From Bacteroidales bacterium (GTDB taxonomy: Bacteria; Bacteroidota; Bacteroidia; Bacteroidales; UBA932), in NCBI GenBank assembly GCA_016293535.1, contig JAEDEB010000023.1:1-29928 (forward strand): DNA of 29,928 nucleotides, given 5' to 3'. Of this stretch, positions 1 through 8,472 are shown piece by piece (position 1 is the stretch's first letter; every line of letters begins with the position of its first letter). The position numbers and the translations under genes were made by a program. The notes under the pieces are model-generated. The model saw nothing but the letters and a program-made list of their open reading frames with translations, was not told where the DNA came from and did no database searches.

Positions 1-47
1 GATAGAGCCATAAAAGACATCAGAACAAAGATTAAAGTTCGCTTCAT
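1..47 (-). CDS. N-terminus of an exported protein, cut by the window edge
   Basis: Reading leftward from an ATG at 47, the visible peptide is MKRTLIFVLMSFMAL: two basic residues followed by a hydrophobic core, as in a bacterial signal peptide. The gene continues beyond base 1, so its product cannot be named. A promoter-like sequence and a strong inverted repeat lie just upstream (74-129), which supports a real gene start here. Only 15 codons are visible, so this call rests on the signal-peptide pattern and the upstream context. Confidence 0.5.
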   Translation of the reverse strand, partial: MKRTLIFVLMSFMAL

Positions 48-73
48 GATAAAATCCGATTTATCAAAATTTT

Positions 74-96
74 ACAGCCGTAAATTTTACGGCTGT
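74..96. repeat. Perfect 11-bp inverted repeat (hairpin) in the leader of the left-edge gene
   Basis: ACAGCCGTAAA and its exact reverse complement are separated by one base. As RNA it would give a stem of at least 8 bp with an AU-rich loop. On the minus strand it lies downstream of the sigma-factor stop (162) and upstream of the left-edge gene start (47), directly after a promoter-like sequence. It may therefore end sigma-factor transcripts, protect or attenuate the leader of the next gene, or bind a dimeric regulator. There is no clean T-tract, so a simple terminator is not certain. Confidence 0.55.
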
Positions 97-97
97 T

Positions 98-129
98 GCA
101 AATTTGGAAAATAGAACCTAATTCGCAAG
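98..129 (-). promoter_or_regulatory. Candidate Bacteroidetes-type promoter for the left-edge gene
   Basis: On the minus strand CTTG (126-129) is followed after 19 bases by CAAATTTGC (98-106). This is one mismatch from the Bacteroidetes -7 element TAnnTTTGY, at the usual spacing from a TTG-containing -33 element. The predicted transcript would start at or inside the inverted repeat at 74-96. Confidence 0.35.
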
Positions 130-161
130 ATTCTACGCGGCATCCATGATCAATCATGATG

Positions 162-701
162 TCAACTGAGCTTGCGGCAGCGTTCGTTGAGGTCTTCGCG
201 GGCCAGCTGTAGATGCTTTTCGACCGTGCGTACAGAAAGGTTGAGGCGAAGGGCGATGTCCTTGGAGGAAAGATCCTCCACATATTTCAACCTTACAATT
301 TCGTTCCGTCTTGGCGAGAGAGACGAAATGGCTGCGGCAAGCCTTTCGGCTGCGTCCGTAGTGCCTTTTTCCTCCATAGCCATATCCCTGCAGGCATCCA
401 GATCCAGTATTCCCGTCCACTTGGAACGGAGAATGTTGAGTACGGCGTTGCGCGCCGCGCGGTACAGATATGCATCCAGGGAATCTCCGCTGAGTTTGAT
501 ATTCCTGCGGGAGAGATAGAGCTTTAGGAACAGGTCCTGAACCACATCCTCCGCCCTTGCGTGGTCCTTGAGCATGCCCCGGGCGAATCCCAGAACCCTT
601 GGTGCATGGCGCCTGTACAGGCATTCGAAGGCCTGTCTGTCGCCGTCAGCCATCCTGGCAAGGAGTTGGGCATCTGTCAGTCTGTCCGGAGATTTTTTCA
701 T
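162..701 (-). CDS. ECF-type RNA polymerase sigma factor (sigma-70 family)
   Basis: From the ATG at 701 the product has 179 residues, the usual length for FecI-like ECF sigma factors of Bacteroidetes. The N-terminal half carries sigma region 2 (around LYRRHAPRVLGFARGMLKD and AEDVVQDLFLKLY). The C-terminal half carries region 4 (LSPRRNEIVRLKYVEDLS, then a helix-turn-helix ending in VRTVEKHLQLA). An in-frame ATG at 758 exists, but 701 is preceded by GGAGGAACAG and matches the usual start of the family, and a possible -7 element lies between the two. It should direct RNA polymerase to the adjacent nutrient-uptake operon and be held by the FecR-like anti-sigma factor encoded at 845. Unusually it is divergent from fecR rather than in tandem with it. 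Confidence 0.93.
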   Translation of the reverse strand: MKKSPDRLTDAQLLARMADGDRQAFECLYRRHAPRVLGFARGMLKDHARAEDVVQDLFLKLYLSRRNIKLSGDSLDAYLYRAARNAVLNILRSKWTGILDLDACRDMAMEEKGTTDAAERLAAAISSLSPRRNEIVRLKYVEDLSSKDIALRLNLSVRTVEKHLQLAREDLNERCRKLS

Positions 702-844
702 CTGTTTCTGTTCCTCCGGGGCAAAGTAAGGAAAATTTTTTCTGATGCGGTTACGCAATTCCGTTACAATTCTGTGTCTTTAATGTAACTGATATATCAA
801 TTCAGGAATAGAACAGGATTCCAAAGTAAGATTTTCTTCCGAAT
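702..844. promoter_or_regulatory. Divergent control region between the sigma factor and fecR
   Basis: No gene fits here. Seen directly: CAAAGTAAG occurs twice in the same orientation, at 722-730 and 822-830, exactly 100 bases apart. GTTACA (763-768) and TGTAAC (784-789) form an inverted repeat with a 15-base spacer. TGATATATCA (790-799) is a perfect 10-bp palindrome. Near-direct repeats GTTACGCAATTC and GTTACAATTC lie at 750-772. On the minus strand, 721-729 reads TTACTTTGC, one mismatch from TAnnTTTGY, and could be the -7 element of the sigma gene. No consensus housekeeping promoter faces fecR, which is expected if the operon is read by the ECF sigma factor itself. Assigning any of these elements is inference. 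Confidence 0.4.
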
Positions 845-1834
845 ATGGAAAGAAACAAGTTAATCGATTATTTCAATGGCAGCCTCACTCCCGAGGAAGA
901 GGCTCTTGTCCAGATATGGATTGCGGCGAACTCTGATGACAGTGGCCTGGAAGAGGTGATGAGAGAACTCTACGGAGCATCCGAAGCCGTTGACGGACCG
1001 GTTCTGGACAAAATACTTTCCTCCATTCCCTACAGGGAGGAAAAGACAAAGCGTTTTCCAAATGCTGCCCGCATTGCCTTTGCGGCAGCCGCGGCAATTA
1101 TCCTGCTGGTCGCGCCGCTTGCCTTTCATATCGGTAAGGGGTACGGTACTGAAAAGGCCGGCGACGTGGCCTGGCAGGAACTTGTCGTTCCACCTATGGA
1201 AAATGCCACTCTTGCCCTTGCAGACGGCACTGTCCTGAACGTTAAGTCCGGCACGAGGGTAACCTACCCCGAGGCTTTCATCGGCAGCGAGAGGACAATC
1301 TTCGTAGATGGAGAGGTCTATGCCCGTGTCGCCAGGGATGAGGAAAAGCCGTTCATAATAAAGTCCTCCGACACCAGGGTCAAGGTCTTGGGAACCAGTT
1401 TCAATTTCAGGTCCTTCCGTGACGGGTACAGTTCCGAGGTCCTGTTGGTCGAGGGTTCGGTGATGGTGTCCATAGATTCCGAAACCGGAGAGAGAAACGT
1501 TCTTATGAGCCCGGGCAATCTGCTCCGCTACGACAGGCTGACCGGAGAGGCCGAACTGGGAGACTTCCCCGTCAGCGGGGATGACACGTTCCGCGACGAC
1601 GGGGCCTTCCATTTTCTGAACATACCTCTGAAGGATATCGCGGACGCCCTTTCCCGTCATTTCGGACGCCGGGTGGTTGTGCTCGACGAGGAACTTGCGC
1701 GGTCCCGCTTCTTCGCGATATTCACCAACGGCGAATCACTCGAGGATATACTTGAGTCCCTGAACATGAATTCGAAGATGTCGGTGAATTATGCAGGAGA
1801 GGCGGTATACATATCGAAAAAGCCGAAGAGATAA
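845..1834 (+). CDS. FecR-family anti-sigma factor
   Basis: A 329-residue protein with the standard Bacteroidetes FecR layout: a short cytoplasmic N-terminal domain (about residues 1-72) that should bind the sigma factor, one membrane helix (about 74-95, AARIAFAAAAAIILLVAPLA), then a periplasmic FecR domain (about 110-240, including VVPPMENATLALADGTVLNV and VKVLGTSFNFR). The C-terminal DUF4974-like region (about 255-329, FLNIPLKDIADALSRHFG) is an STN-like fold. In characterised systems the periplasmic part senses the STN domain of a TonB-dependent transducer and then releases the sigma factor; such a receptor follows 27 bases downstream. The gene starts the operon and is divergent from its presumed sigma partner. 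Confidence 0.93.
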   Translation: MERNKLIDYFNGSLTPEEEALVQIWIAANSDDSGLEEVMRELYGASEAVDGPVLDKILSSIPYREEKTKRFPNAARIAFAAAAAIILLVAPLAFHIGKGYGTEKAGDVAWQELVVPPMENATLALADGTVLNVKSGTRVTYPEAFIGSERTIFVDGEVYARVARDEEKPFIIKSSDTRVKVLGTSFNFRSFRDGYSSEVLLVEGSVMVSIDSETGERNVLMSPGNLLRYDRLTGEAELGDFPVSGDDTFRDDGAFHFLNIPLKDIADALSRHFGRRVVVLDEELARSRFFAIFTNGESLEDILESLNMNSKMSVNYAGEAVYISKKPKR

Positions 1835-1861
1835 AGAATATCAAACCAATAACCGATCCAT

Positions 1862-4800
1862 ATGCCACAAACAAGAAAACACCCATTGATGCTCCTCAAG
1901 GTGGCGGGAGTCCTTATGGCGGCGCTGCTGTGTTCCGTCGCCCTTCAGGCTCAGAATGCCGAGGGAGGGGCAAGGACACGGTCCGTCAGCCTACATCTGA
2001 AGGATGTCAGCGTCATCGACGCGGTTACCGCGCTCAACCGCAGTGAGAATTATTCAGTCGTTGTGGATCCTGAGGGAATCGATCTCCAGAAGAGGATCAG
2101 CATCGACGTGGACAATGCACACGTGACCACCGCTCTCGAGCACATTTTCGAGGGACAGAGCGTCAGCTATAACATCGAAGGCAGCAGGATTCTGGTCAGC
2201 GCGACCAGAAAAGGCGCCTCTTCCGCACCGACAGCGAGACAGCAGGGCAACGGTGTCAGGGGAACCGTGCTGGACGGCAACGGAGAACCTGTGATAGGGG
2301 CCGGAGTGACAGTGAAGGGATCCCGCAAGGGCTGCGTGACGGATATGGACGGAAAGTTCAGTCTCGAAAACGTCGAGGGCAGTGTGACCCTGGAGATTTC
2401 CTGCCTTGGTTACGTCAGCGAGACGGTTCAGGCCAAGGCCGGTTCCGTTCTCTCCGTAGTGCTTAAGGAAGACACCACGACCCTGGATGAGGTGGTCATT
2501 GTCGGATTCGGTGTCCAGAAGAGGGAGAACCTCACCGGTGCCGTCGCCACCATTTCTTCAAAGGACCTCAACGACAGGCCTGTCATCAATGCCGCCACTG
2601 CTCTTCAGGGTCTCGACCCTTCGGTCAATCTCACTATGGGAACAGGATCTCCGGAGTCTACCTACAAGGTAGACATAAGGGGTGCAGCGTCGATAAACTC
2701 GGCTTCGCCGCTCGTGCTCGTCGACGGAATAGAGATGGACCTCAGGGCTGTGAATCCCAATGACATAGAGAGCATTTCCGTGCTCAAGGACGCATCGGCC
2801 TCTTCCATCTACGGAGCCAAGGCTTCGGCCGGCGTGATACTGGTGACCACCAAGTCGGGCGCCTCGGAGGACGGGGATCTGCGCGCGAAGATAAGCTACA
2901 GCGGCAAGGTCGGAGTGGCGCAGAATACCACCAGCACGGACTTCATCACCTGCGGATACGACTTCGTGACCCTCGAGAACTACTTCCGTCAGAGCTATCA
3001 GGGAGAGACGGACTACTTCTACAATTATACGGGAGACGATTTGCTGAAACTTCTCGCCAGGGCGAACGACAAAACGGAGAATCCAGCCCGTCCATGGGTC
3101 GAGGCCGACAGCAAGGGAAACTTCAAATACTACGCGAATTTCGACTGGTTCGGCTACCTCTACAACAGGACACGGCTCCAGCACGAGCACAACCTCAGCG
3201 TCAGCGGAGGCAATGACAAGTTCAACTACCGCTTCAGCGGCAGATACCTCTACCAGCAGGGAATCTTCGCCCTCGGACAGAGCAAGTATGAGGATTACGC
3301 CTTCCGTTCCAAGGTGGGTGTAAGGATACTTCCGAAACTCAGGTACTCCAACAATATCAGCTTCGACAATTCGGTGATGGCATATCCGGGTATGCCGAAC
3401 TACGAGGCGACAATAGCCTATCTCCAGAACTACCTCTCCCCGTCCTTCCTCCCGGTCAATCCGGACGGAACCGTGGTGTCGAGACCCGTTCAGCTCAGTT
3501 CCTCGCAGCTTGGCTCGGGAATAGCCGGTCAGCTTTCGGCCCTGAACACCCACAACACCAAGACGGTCAGGACATTCACCATCAACAACCAGCTTGACTG
3601 GACCATCATCCCTGAACTTAAGGCAACGGTGTCCTACGGCATCAAGTTCAGGAATCCCGTCAACCGCTATCGCAACAATACTTACAAGTACTCCCGGGTG
3701 ATAGACGAGGAGCTGGACTATGCACAGGTAAATCTTGTGGAGAACTGCTATCAGGAGAACTACTACAACCTGCGCCAGCACGACGTGAGCGCCTTCCTTA
3801 CCTATAAGGACAGTTACGGCAGGAATCAGGACCATAACTTCACGGCTGTGGCCGGTATGCAGTTCATGGACTATTACTACAGGACAATGCAGGCCAAGCA
3901 GTATGACCTCAGCAACGATTTGCTTTCCACTTTCGCCGTGGCCAACGGAGAAATAAAGCTTCAGCAGACCATCAACTCCCTCAGTACCCTGGGTTTCTTT
4001 GCAAGGCTCAACTATGACTGGAAGGGACGTTACCTGCTTGAGCTGAGCGGCAGGGCTGACGGGTCCTCAAGGTTCGCTCCCGGTTCCAGATGGGGCTTCT
4101 TCCCATCCGCTTCTGTGGGCTGGAGAATTAGCGAGGAGCCGTTCTTCGATGGGGCAAGGGATGTGATGAACAACTTCAAGCTGCGTCTCTCCGCCGGAAG
4201 CCTCGGCAACCAGCAGGTCAGCGGATACTACACCTATATAGACCAGATTTCCACTGACAAGTACCTGACCAGCTATACTTTCGATGGGAAAACCCAGCCT
4301 AACTACGCATCCGTGACCGCCCCGATAGCCTCCGACCTTACCTGGGAGACCGTCACCACCTACAACCTGGGCCTCGACATGGGCTTCTTCAGGGGAAGGC
4401 TCAACTTCAATGCGGACGCCTACATACGCGACACGGACAATATGCTGACCTCGGCCATGACCCTTCCGGACGTATACGGAGCGTCTACGCCGAAGACCAA
4501 CTATGCGGCGATGAGGACCTTGGGATATGAGCTCTATCTCTCCTGGAATGACAGTTTCCGTCTCGCAGGCAAACCGTTCAGCTACGGAGTGACCTTCACC
4601 CTGGGAGACTACGTTACGAAAATCACAAAGTTCAAAAACGACGACAAGGTCCTCACCGACTACTACGTAGGCAAGACCCTCGGCGAAATATGGGGTTACC
4701 ACGTTTCCGGTCTATTCCAGACCGACGAGGAGGCTGCCGCCTACCAGGCCTCGGTGAACTGGGCGGACAGCGACGCAATCTATACGAAGATTTTCACGAG

Positions 4801-5479
4801 CAAGGGCACGGTTCCCGGCCAGAACCTCCGTGCCGGAGACATGCGCTTCGAGGACACAGACGGCAGCGGTGCCATCAACAGGGGCAGCAACACCCTCTCC
4901 GACCCGGGCGACAGGAAAGTCATAGGAAACACCCTTCCGCGTTACTCCTATTCGGCGCGCATAGATCTCAGCTGGTACAACTTCAGCATCTCCGCCTTCT
5001 TCCAGGGCGTGGGCCGGCAGAACTGGTATCCGAACATCTCTTCTTCCTCCGGGCAGTATGCTTCCGATTTCTTCGGCCCCTATGCCAATCCTATGACCTC
5101 TTTCGTCCACAAAGATTTCGAGAAACTCTGCTGGAGCGAGGAAAACACTGACGGCTATTTCCCGAGGATGCGAGGCTATATAGCCCGAGCAGACGGCCCT
5201 CTGGGGCAGGTCAACGACTACTATCTCCAGAACGTGGCATACATACGCCTGAAGAACCTTTCGGTGGGATACACGGTGCCTTTCCGCAAGAACAGGTACA
5301 TAGACAGCATCAAGCTCGCCTTCAACGGGGAGAACCTATGGTACTGGTCGCCTCTGAAGAAGCACTGCCTCACCGTGGACCCGGAACTCGCCCTGACCTC
5401 GTCGACCAATGCGGCCAACACCGGAGTCGGCTACTTCTATTCCAAGGTGTTCACCTTCAGCCTCGACCTGACATTCTGA
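1862..5479 (+). CDS. SusC/RagA-family TonB-dependent transducer with N-terminal STN domain
   Basis: A 1205-residue outer-membrane receptor. In order: signal peptide (about 1-31, ending VALQAQ), STN signalling domain (about 40-115), carboxypeptidase-regulatory-like domain (about 132-202, GVRGTVLDGNGEPVIGAGVT), TonB-box-like DEVVIVGFGVQK (209-220), plug domain with the SusC signature SVLKDASASSIYGAKASAG (306-324), then a beta-barrel ending in FSLDLTF with a terminal aromatic residue. It should import a ligand captured by the SusD partner, powered by TonB, and signal occupancy through STN to the FecR protein encoded just upstream. The substrate cannot be read from the sequence. The large size reflects STN plus the regulatory-like domain. 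Confidence 0.96.
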   Translation: MPQTRKHPLMLLKVAGVLMAALLCSVALQAQNAEGGARTRSVSLHLKDVSVIDAVTALNRSENYSVVVDPEGIDLQKRISIDVDNAHVTTALEHIFEGQSVSYNIEGSRILVSATRKGASSAPTARQQGNGVRGTVLDGNGEPVIGAGVTVKGSRKGCVTDMDGKFSLENVEGSVTLEISCLGYVSETVQAKAGSVLSVVLKEDTTTLDEVVIVGFGVQKRENLTGAVATISSKDLNDRPVINAATALQGLDPSVNLTMGTGSPESTYKVDIRGAASINSASPLVLVDGIEMDLRAVNPNDIESISVLKDASASSIYGAKASAGVILVTTKSGASEDGDLRAKISYSGKVGVAQNTTSTDFITCGYDFVTLENYFRQSYQGETDYFYNYTGDDLLKLLARANDKTENPARPWVEADSKGNFKYYANFDWFGYLYNRTRLQHEHNLSVSGGNDKFNYRFSGRYLYQQGIFALGQSKYEDYAFRSKVGVRILPKLRYSNNISFDNSVMAYPGMPNYEATIAYLQNYLSPSFLPVNPDGTVVSRPVQLSSSQLGSGIAGQLSALNTHNTKTVRTFTINNQLDWTIIPELKATVSYGIKFRNPVNRYRNNTYKYSRVIDEELDYAQVNLVENCYQENYYNLRQHDVSAFLTYKDSYGRNQDHNFTAVAGMQFMDYYYRTMQAKQYDLSNDLLSTFAVANGEIKLQQTINSLSTLGFFARLNYDWKGRYLLELSGRADGSSRFAPGSRWGFFPSASVGWRISEEPFFDGARDVMNNFKLRLSAGSLGNQQVSGYYTYIDQISTDKYLTSYTFDGKTQPNYASVTAPIASDLTWETVTTYNLGLDMGFFRGRLNFNADAYIRDTDNMLTSAMTLPDVYGASTPKTNYAAMRTLGYELYLSWNDSFRLAGKPFSYGVTFTLGDYVTKITKFKNDDKVLTDYYVGKTLGEIWGYHVSGLFQTDEEAAAYQASVNWADSDAIYTKIFTSKGTVPGQNLRAGDMRFEDTDGSGAINRGSNTLSDPGDRKVIGNTLPRYSYSARIDLSWYNFSISAFFQGVGRQNWYPNISSSSGQYASDFFGPYANPMTSFVHKDFEKLCWSEENTDGYFPRMRGYIARADGPLGQVNDYYLQNVAYIRLKNLSVGYTVPFRKNRYIDSIKLAFNGENLWYWSPLKKHCLTVDPELALTSSTNAANTGVGYFYSKVFTFSLDLTF

Positions 5480-5497
5480 TAAAAGGAGGAAAAGGAA

Positions 5498-7231
5498 ATG
5501 AAAAGACATATTATCGCCATATTCGCCCTTGTGGCCATCACCTGCTCCTGCGACATCACCCGTCTGCCGGAGGACTCCGTGACCCCGCCTTCATACTTCA
5601 AGACGGAAGAGGATTTCAGACTCTGGTCCAATGCCTTCTATACCCAGTTCTCCTCCGCCGATGACCTTGCGGGTCTCAATGCGGACGACGTCATCGACAA
5701 CAACGTCCAGGACTGCATCAAAGGCAGCCGCAGCGCGGCGACGGAGAACTGGAGCTGGACCCAGCTCAGGAACATAAACTATATGCTGGAGAAATCGGAC
5801 CAGTGCCCGGATCCGGCAATCCGTAAGCGCTGGTGCGCGGTGGGTTATTTCTTCCGTGCATATTTCTATTTCGTGAGGGTCCGCAGGTACGGCGACGTGC
5901 CTTACTATGACAGGACCATAGGATCGGCCGACGAAGAACTGCTCAGGAAAGCCCGGGACGACCGAGGGTACGTGATGTACCGGGTGATGCAGGATTTCGA
6001 CCGTGCCGCCGCGGACCTTCCGACCGCAAAGGACGTAGCCAATGTCAACAAGTGGACCGCCCTTGCGTTCAAGTCGCGCGCAGCCCTGTATGAGGGCACG
6101 TTCCGCAAGTACCACGGCATCAGGGACACTCTTGTCGACGGTACTCTCATAAGCGCGGAATGGTTCCTCGAGCAGGCTGCCGACGCGGCCTGGCAGCTGA
6201 TTTCCTCCGGCCGCTACTCCCTTGCCCAGGGGAAGGACATCTATCGCGACATCTTCGTTGCGGAGGATGCCAACACCGACGAGTTCATACTCGCGAGGGT
6301 CTACGGCGACATTCTTGCCCAGAACGTCCGTCACAATTCCACAGGCGAGAAGCTCGGTTTCACGAGACGATTCATGAACCATTATCTCCTCGCGGACGGA
6401 AGGAGCATAAGCGAGAGGGCGGGATATGAGACAGAACTCTTTGCAGACGAAGTGAAGGGCCGCGATCCCCGCCTGGCCCAGACCGTGTACTGCGGGGCAT
6501 CCAAGGTCTACGGAGATATTCCCGACTATATGGGCAGCGTAACCGGCTATCAGCCGATAAAGTTCGAGAGCATCAAGACCAAGAACAGCTCCGGAAAGGG
6601 CACCTTCGACTTTCCTCTGATGAGGCTTGCGGAAGTGTATCTCAATTATGCCGAGGCGAAGGCGGAGCTCGGAACCCTCACCCAGACAGACCTCGACAAG
6701 TCTCTCAATCTCATCAGAACCAGGGTCGGTATGCCGAAACTCAGCATGGACAAGGCAAACCAGAATCCTGACCCTCTCATGGTGGAGTATTATCCCAACA
6801 TTGACAAAGGAGCCTTCAAGGGAGTCATACTCGAGATACGAAGGGAGAGGACCGTCGAACTCGTGATGGAAGGACATCGCCAGTGGGATATGTTCCGCTG
6901 GAAGGAAGGCTCCATGATGGTCAATCACGATGAGCCTTATCTGGGTGTCTATTTTCCGGGAACAGGTCTGTACGATATGGACGGGGACGGCAAGAAGGAC
7001 CTGGAGATATACAGCGACACGAAGACGGGTTCGGTCTCCGTGTTCCGCAAGCTGGACGTAGACATAGTCCTTGACGGAAAGAGTTCGGGACGGATAATAG
7101 CCTACCCTAACGTGGACTATGTCTGGAATGAGGACAGGGACTACCTTTGGCCTATACCTGCCGACCAGCGGGTGCTCAACCACAATCTCAGCCAGAATCC
7201 GGGCTGGGAGGACGGACTTGTACTGGAATGA
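5498..7231 (+). CDS. SusD/RagB-family substrate-binding outer-membrane lipoprotein
   Basis: A 577-residue protein starting 18 bases after the SusC stop. The N-terminus MKRHIIAIFALVAITCSC is a lipoprotein signal with Cys at 16 or 18. The body shows SusD hallmarks: an early YFKTEEDF-type segment, a TPR-like helical region (YFFRAYFYFVRVRRYGDVPYY), the RLAEVYLNYAEAKAELG helix, and near the C-terminus EIRRERTVELVMEGHRQWD followed by a YLWPIP segment. These are standard RagB/SusD positions. It should form the lid of the SusC pore on the cell surface and bind the nutrient first. Ligand identity is unknown. The next gene follows after 38 bases and is probably in the same operon. Confidence 0.95.
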   Translation: MKRHIIAIFALVAITCSCDITRLPEDSVTPPSYFKTEEDFRLWSNAFYTQFSSADDLAGLNADDVIDNNVQDCIKGSRSAATENWSWTQLRNINYMLEKSDQCPDPAIRKRWCAVGYFFRAYFYFVRVRRYGDVPYYDRTIGSADEELLRKARDDRGYVMYRVMQDFDRAAADLPTAKDVANVNKWTALAFKSRAALYEGTFRKYHGIRDTLVDGTLISAEWFLEQAADAAWQLISSGRYSLAQGKDIYRDIFVAEDANTDEFILARVYGDILAQNVRHNSTGEKLGFTRRFMNHYLLADGRSISERAGYETELFADEVKGRDPRLAQTVYCGASKVYGDIPDYMGSVTGYQPIKFESIKTKNSSGKGTFDFPLMRLAEVYLNYAEAKAELGTLTQTDLDKSLNLIRTRVGMPKLSMDKANQNPDPLMVEYYPNIDKGAFKGVILEIRRERTVELVMEGHRQWDMFRWKEGSMMVNHDEPYLGVYFPGTGLYDMDGDGKKDLEIYSDTKTGSVSVFRKLDVDIVLDGKSSGRIIAYPNVDYVWNEDRDYLWPIPADQRVLNHNLSQNPGWEDGLVLE

Positions 7232-7269
7232 TCAACACATATAACAATAACCCCAAAACTGTAAGAAAA

Positions 7270-8472
7270 ATGAAAAAGACCCTACTCACCATGACGGCAG
7301 CGGCGCTGCTGGTCGGATGTCAGCCTTCGGACGTGTTCAACGTGCCTGAAAGCCAGCTTTCATATGATTTTCCCCAGGAGGGAGGTACCGTGTTCGTGTC
7401 GGTGGAGGCGTCCCTGCCTTTCACTGCGACAACTGACGCCGAAGACTGGACCACAGTCGAGGTTTATGAGGGGAAGAGCACATCCAATCTCCGCATCAGC
7501 GTTTCCGCCAATGAAAACGTAGCGGAAAGGACTGCGACCGTGACCCTGGAGAGCGGAAGCTTCGCTCCCATTGCCATAAGCCTGCGGCAGAGCGGTGCCG
7601 CCCCTATGCTCGAATGCACTCCGAAGACCGTTTCCCTGACCTCTGAGGAAAAGGAATTCACCCTTACGGTAACAGCAAACTGCGATTTCACCATGACTAC
7701 ACCGCAATGGGTGGAACTCAGAACTGTCAACGGCTCCGATCCTGAAAACGGTTCCGGAAACTTCACTCCGGGCACCTGGACCCTGGGCCTCATCACTACA
7801 GTTGAAATGGAGGAGGGAACCACCCGCAAGGACAAAGTAAGCTTCAGCGGCTCAGGTCTCGTCGCAGAGGCCGAAATCGAGCAGGTTGCCCAGGAGATGG
7901 AGACCGTCACGATGGTGTGGGGGCTCGAGGACATACAGTACATCTGGGGCGCTTTTGGGAATGTCAAGACTGCTATCTCTCCGACAGTTGTTGCAGGGAC
8001 GGATTTCAGCGCGTACCCGGCTCTTGCAAAGGAGGACTACGGCTTCAGTTATACCAACGAAAGCGGCAAACTGATGGTTGTCATCAGTGACTCAGGCGAG
8101 TTCAAGATAGGAAAGGCAGGCTCAACCACTTCCAAGGGAAATATCAACAGAGATGGTGTAAATGTAGAGCGCATGCAGATGAACAAGGCTACGGAGGCCG
8201 GTGAGAACTGCTTTGCCTTCATGGCTCCGCGTTCTGGCTCTCTTGAGATAGAGGCTGCGGCTCCTTCATCCGGAGAAAGGACTACGGCAGTGACCGTGGG
8301 AGGTGAGAAGGTCGGAAGCTTCACGGCGAAGAACGAGATACCTTCCCAGATAACGACTCTCGACATCACGGTCACAGGCTCAGAAGGAGCGGAGGTGCGT
8401 ATGTTCAGCACTGACGGAGCAGTCAACTACTTCCAGATAAAGTACACCTACAAGCGCCCTGTAAGCGAATGA
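7270..8472 (+). CDS. Surface lipoprotein with two BACON domains
   Basis: I chose the ATG at 7270 because it begins a lipoprotein signal, MKKTLLTMTAAALLVGC (lipid-anchored Cys17); a longer reading from 7147 would overlap the SusD gene. The 400-residue product has two BACON-like beta-sandwich repeats: about residues 27-101 (starting LSYDFPQEGGTVFVSV, ending IAISLRQSG) and about 104-203 (LECTPKTVSLTSEEKEFTLTV to AEIEQVAQ). The C-terminal part (about 208-400) is beta-rich and ends in NYFQIKYTYK, reminiscent of small jelly-roll binding modules, but I cannot assign it. No catalytic motif is visible. In SusC/SusD loci such proteins usually bind glycans or mucins at the cell surface; that role here is inferred from position. 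The gene overlaps the next start by 4 bases (ATGA). Confidence 0.85.
   Translation: MKKTLLTMTAAALLVGCQPSDVFNVPESQLSYDFPQEGGTVFVSVEASLPFTATTDAEDWTTVEVYEGKSTSNLRISVSANENVAERTATVTLESGSFAPIAISLRQSGAAPMLECTPKTVSLTSEEKEFTLTVTANCDFTMTTPQWVELRTVNGSDPENGSGNFTPGTWTLGLITTVEMEEGTTRKDKVSFSGSGLVAEAEIEQVAQEMETVTMVWGLEDIQYIWGAFGNVKTAISPTVVAGTDFSAYPALAKEDYGFSYTNESGKLMVVISDSGEFKIGKAGSTTSKGNINRDGVNVERMQMNKATEAGENCFAFMAPRSGSLEIEAAAPSSGERTTAVTVGGEKVGSFTAKNEIPSQITTLDITVTGSEGAEVRMFSTDGAVNYFQIKYTYKRPVSE

Noticed and set aside
702..758. Longer sigma-factor start at 758 adding 19 residues
   Set aside because: The added sequence is atypical for the family, the ATG at 701 has a GGAGG-like site, and the extension covers the likely promoter.
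2558..3835. Long open frame of 425 codons on the minus strand inside the SusC-like gene
   Set aside because: It mirrors the coding frame of a clear TonB-dependent receptor, is rich in Val/Glu/Arg as expected from antisense codons, and has no recognisable domain.
5591..7183. Open frame of 530 codons on the minus strand inside the SusD-like gene
   Set aside because: Antisense shadow of a well-supported SusD gene; no start context, signal or domain.
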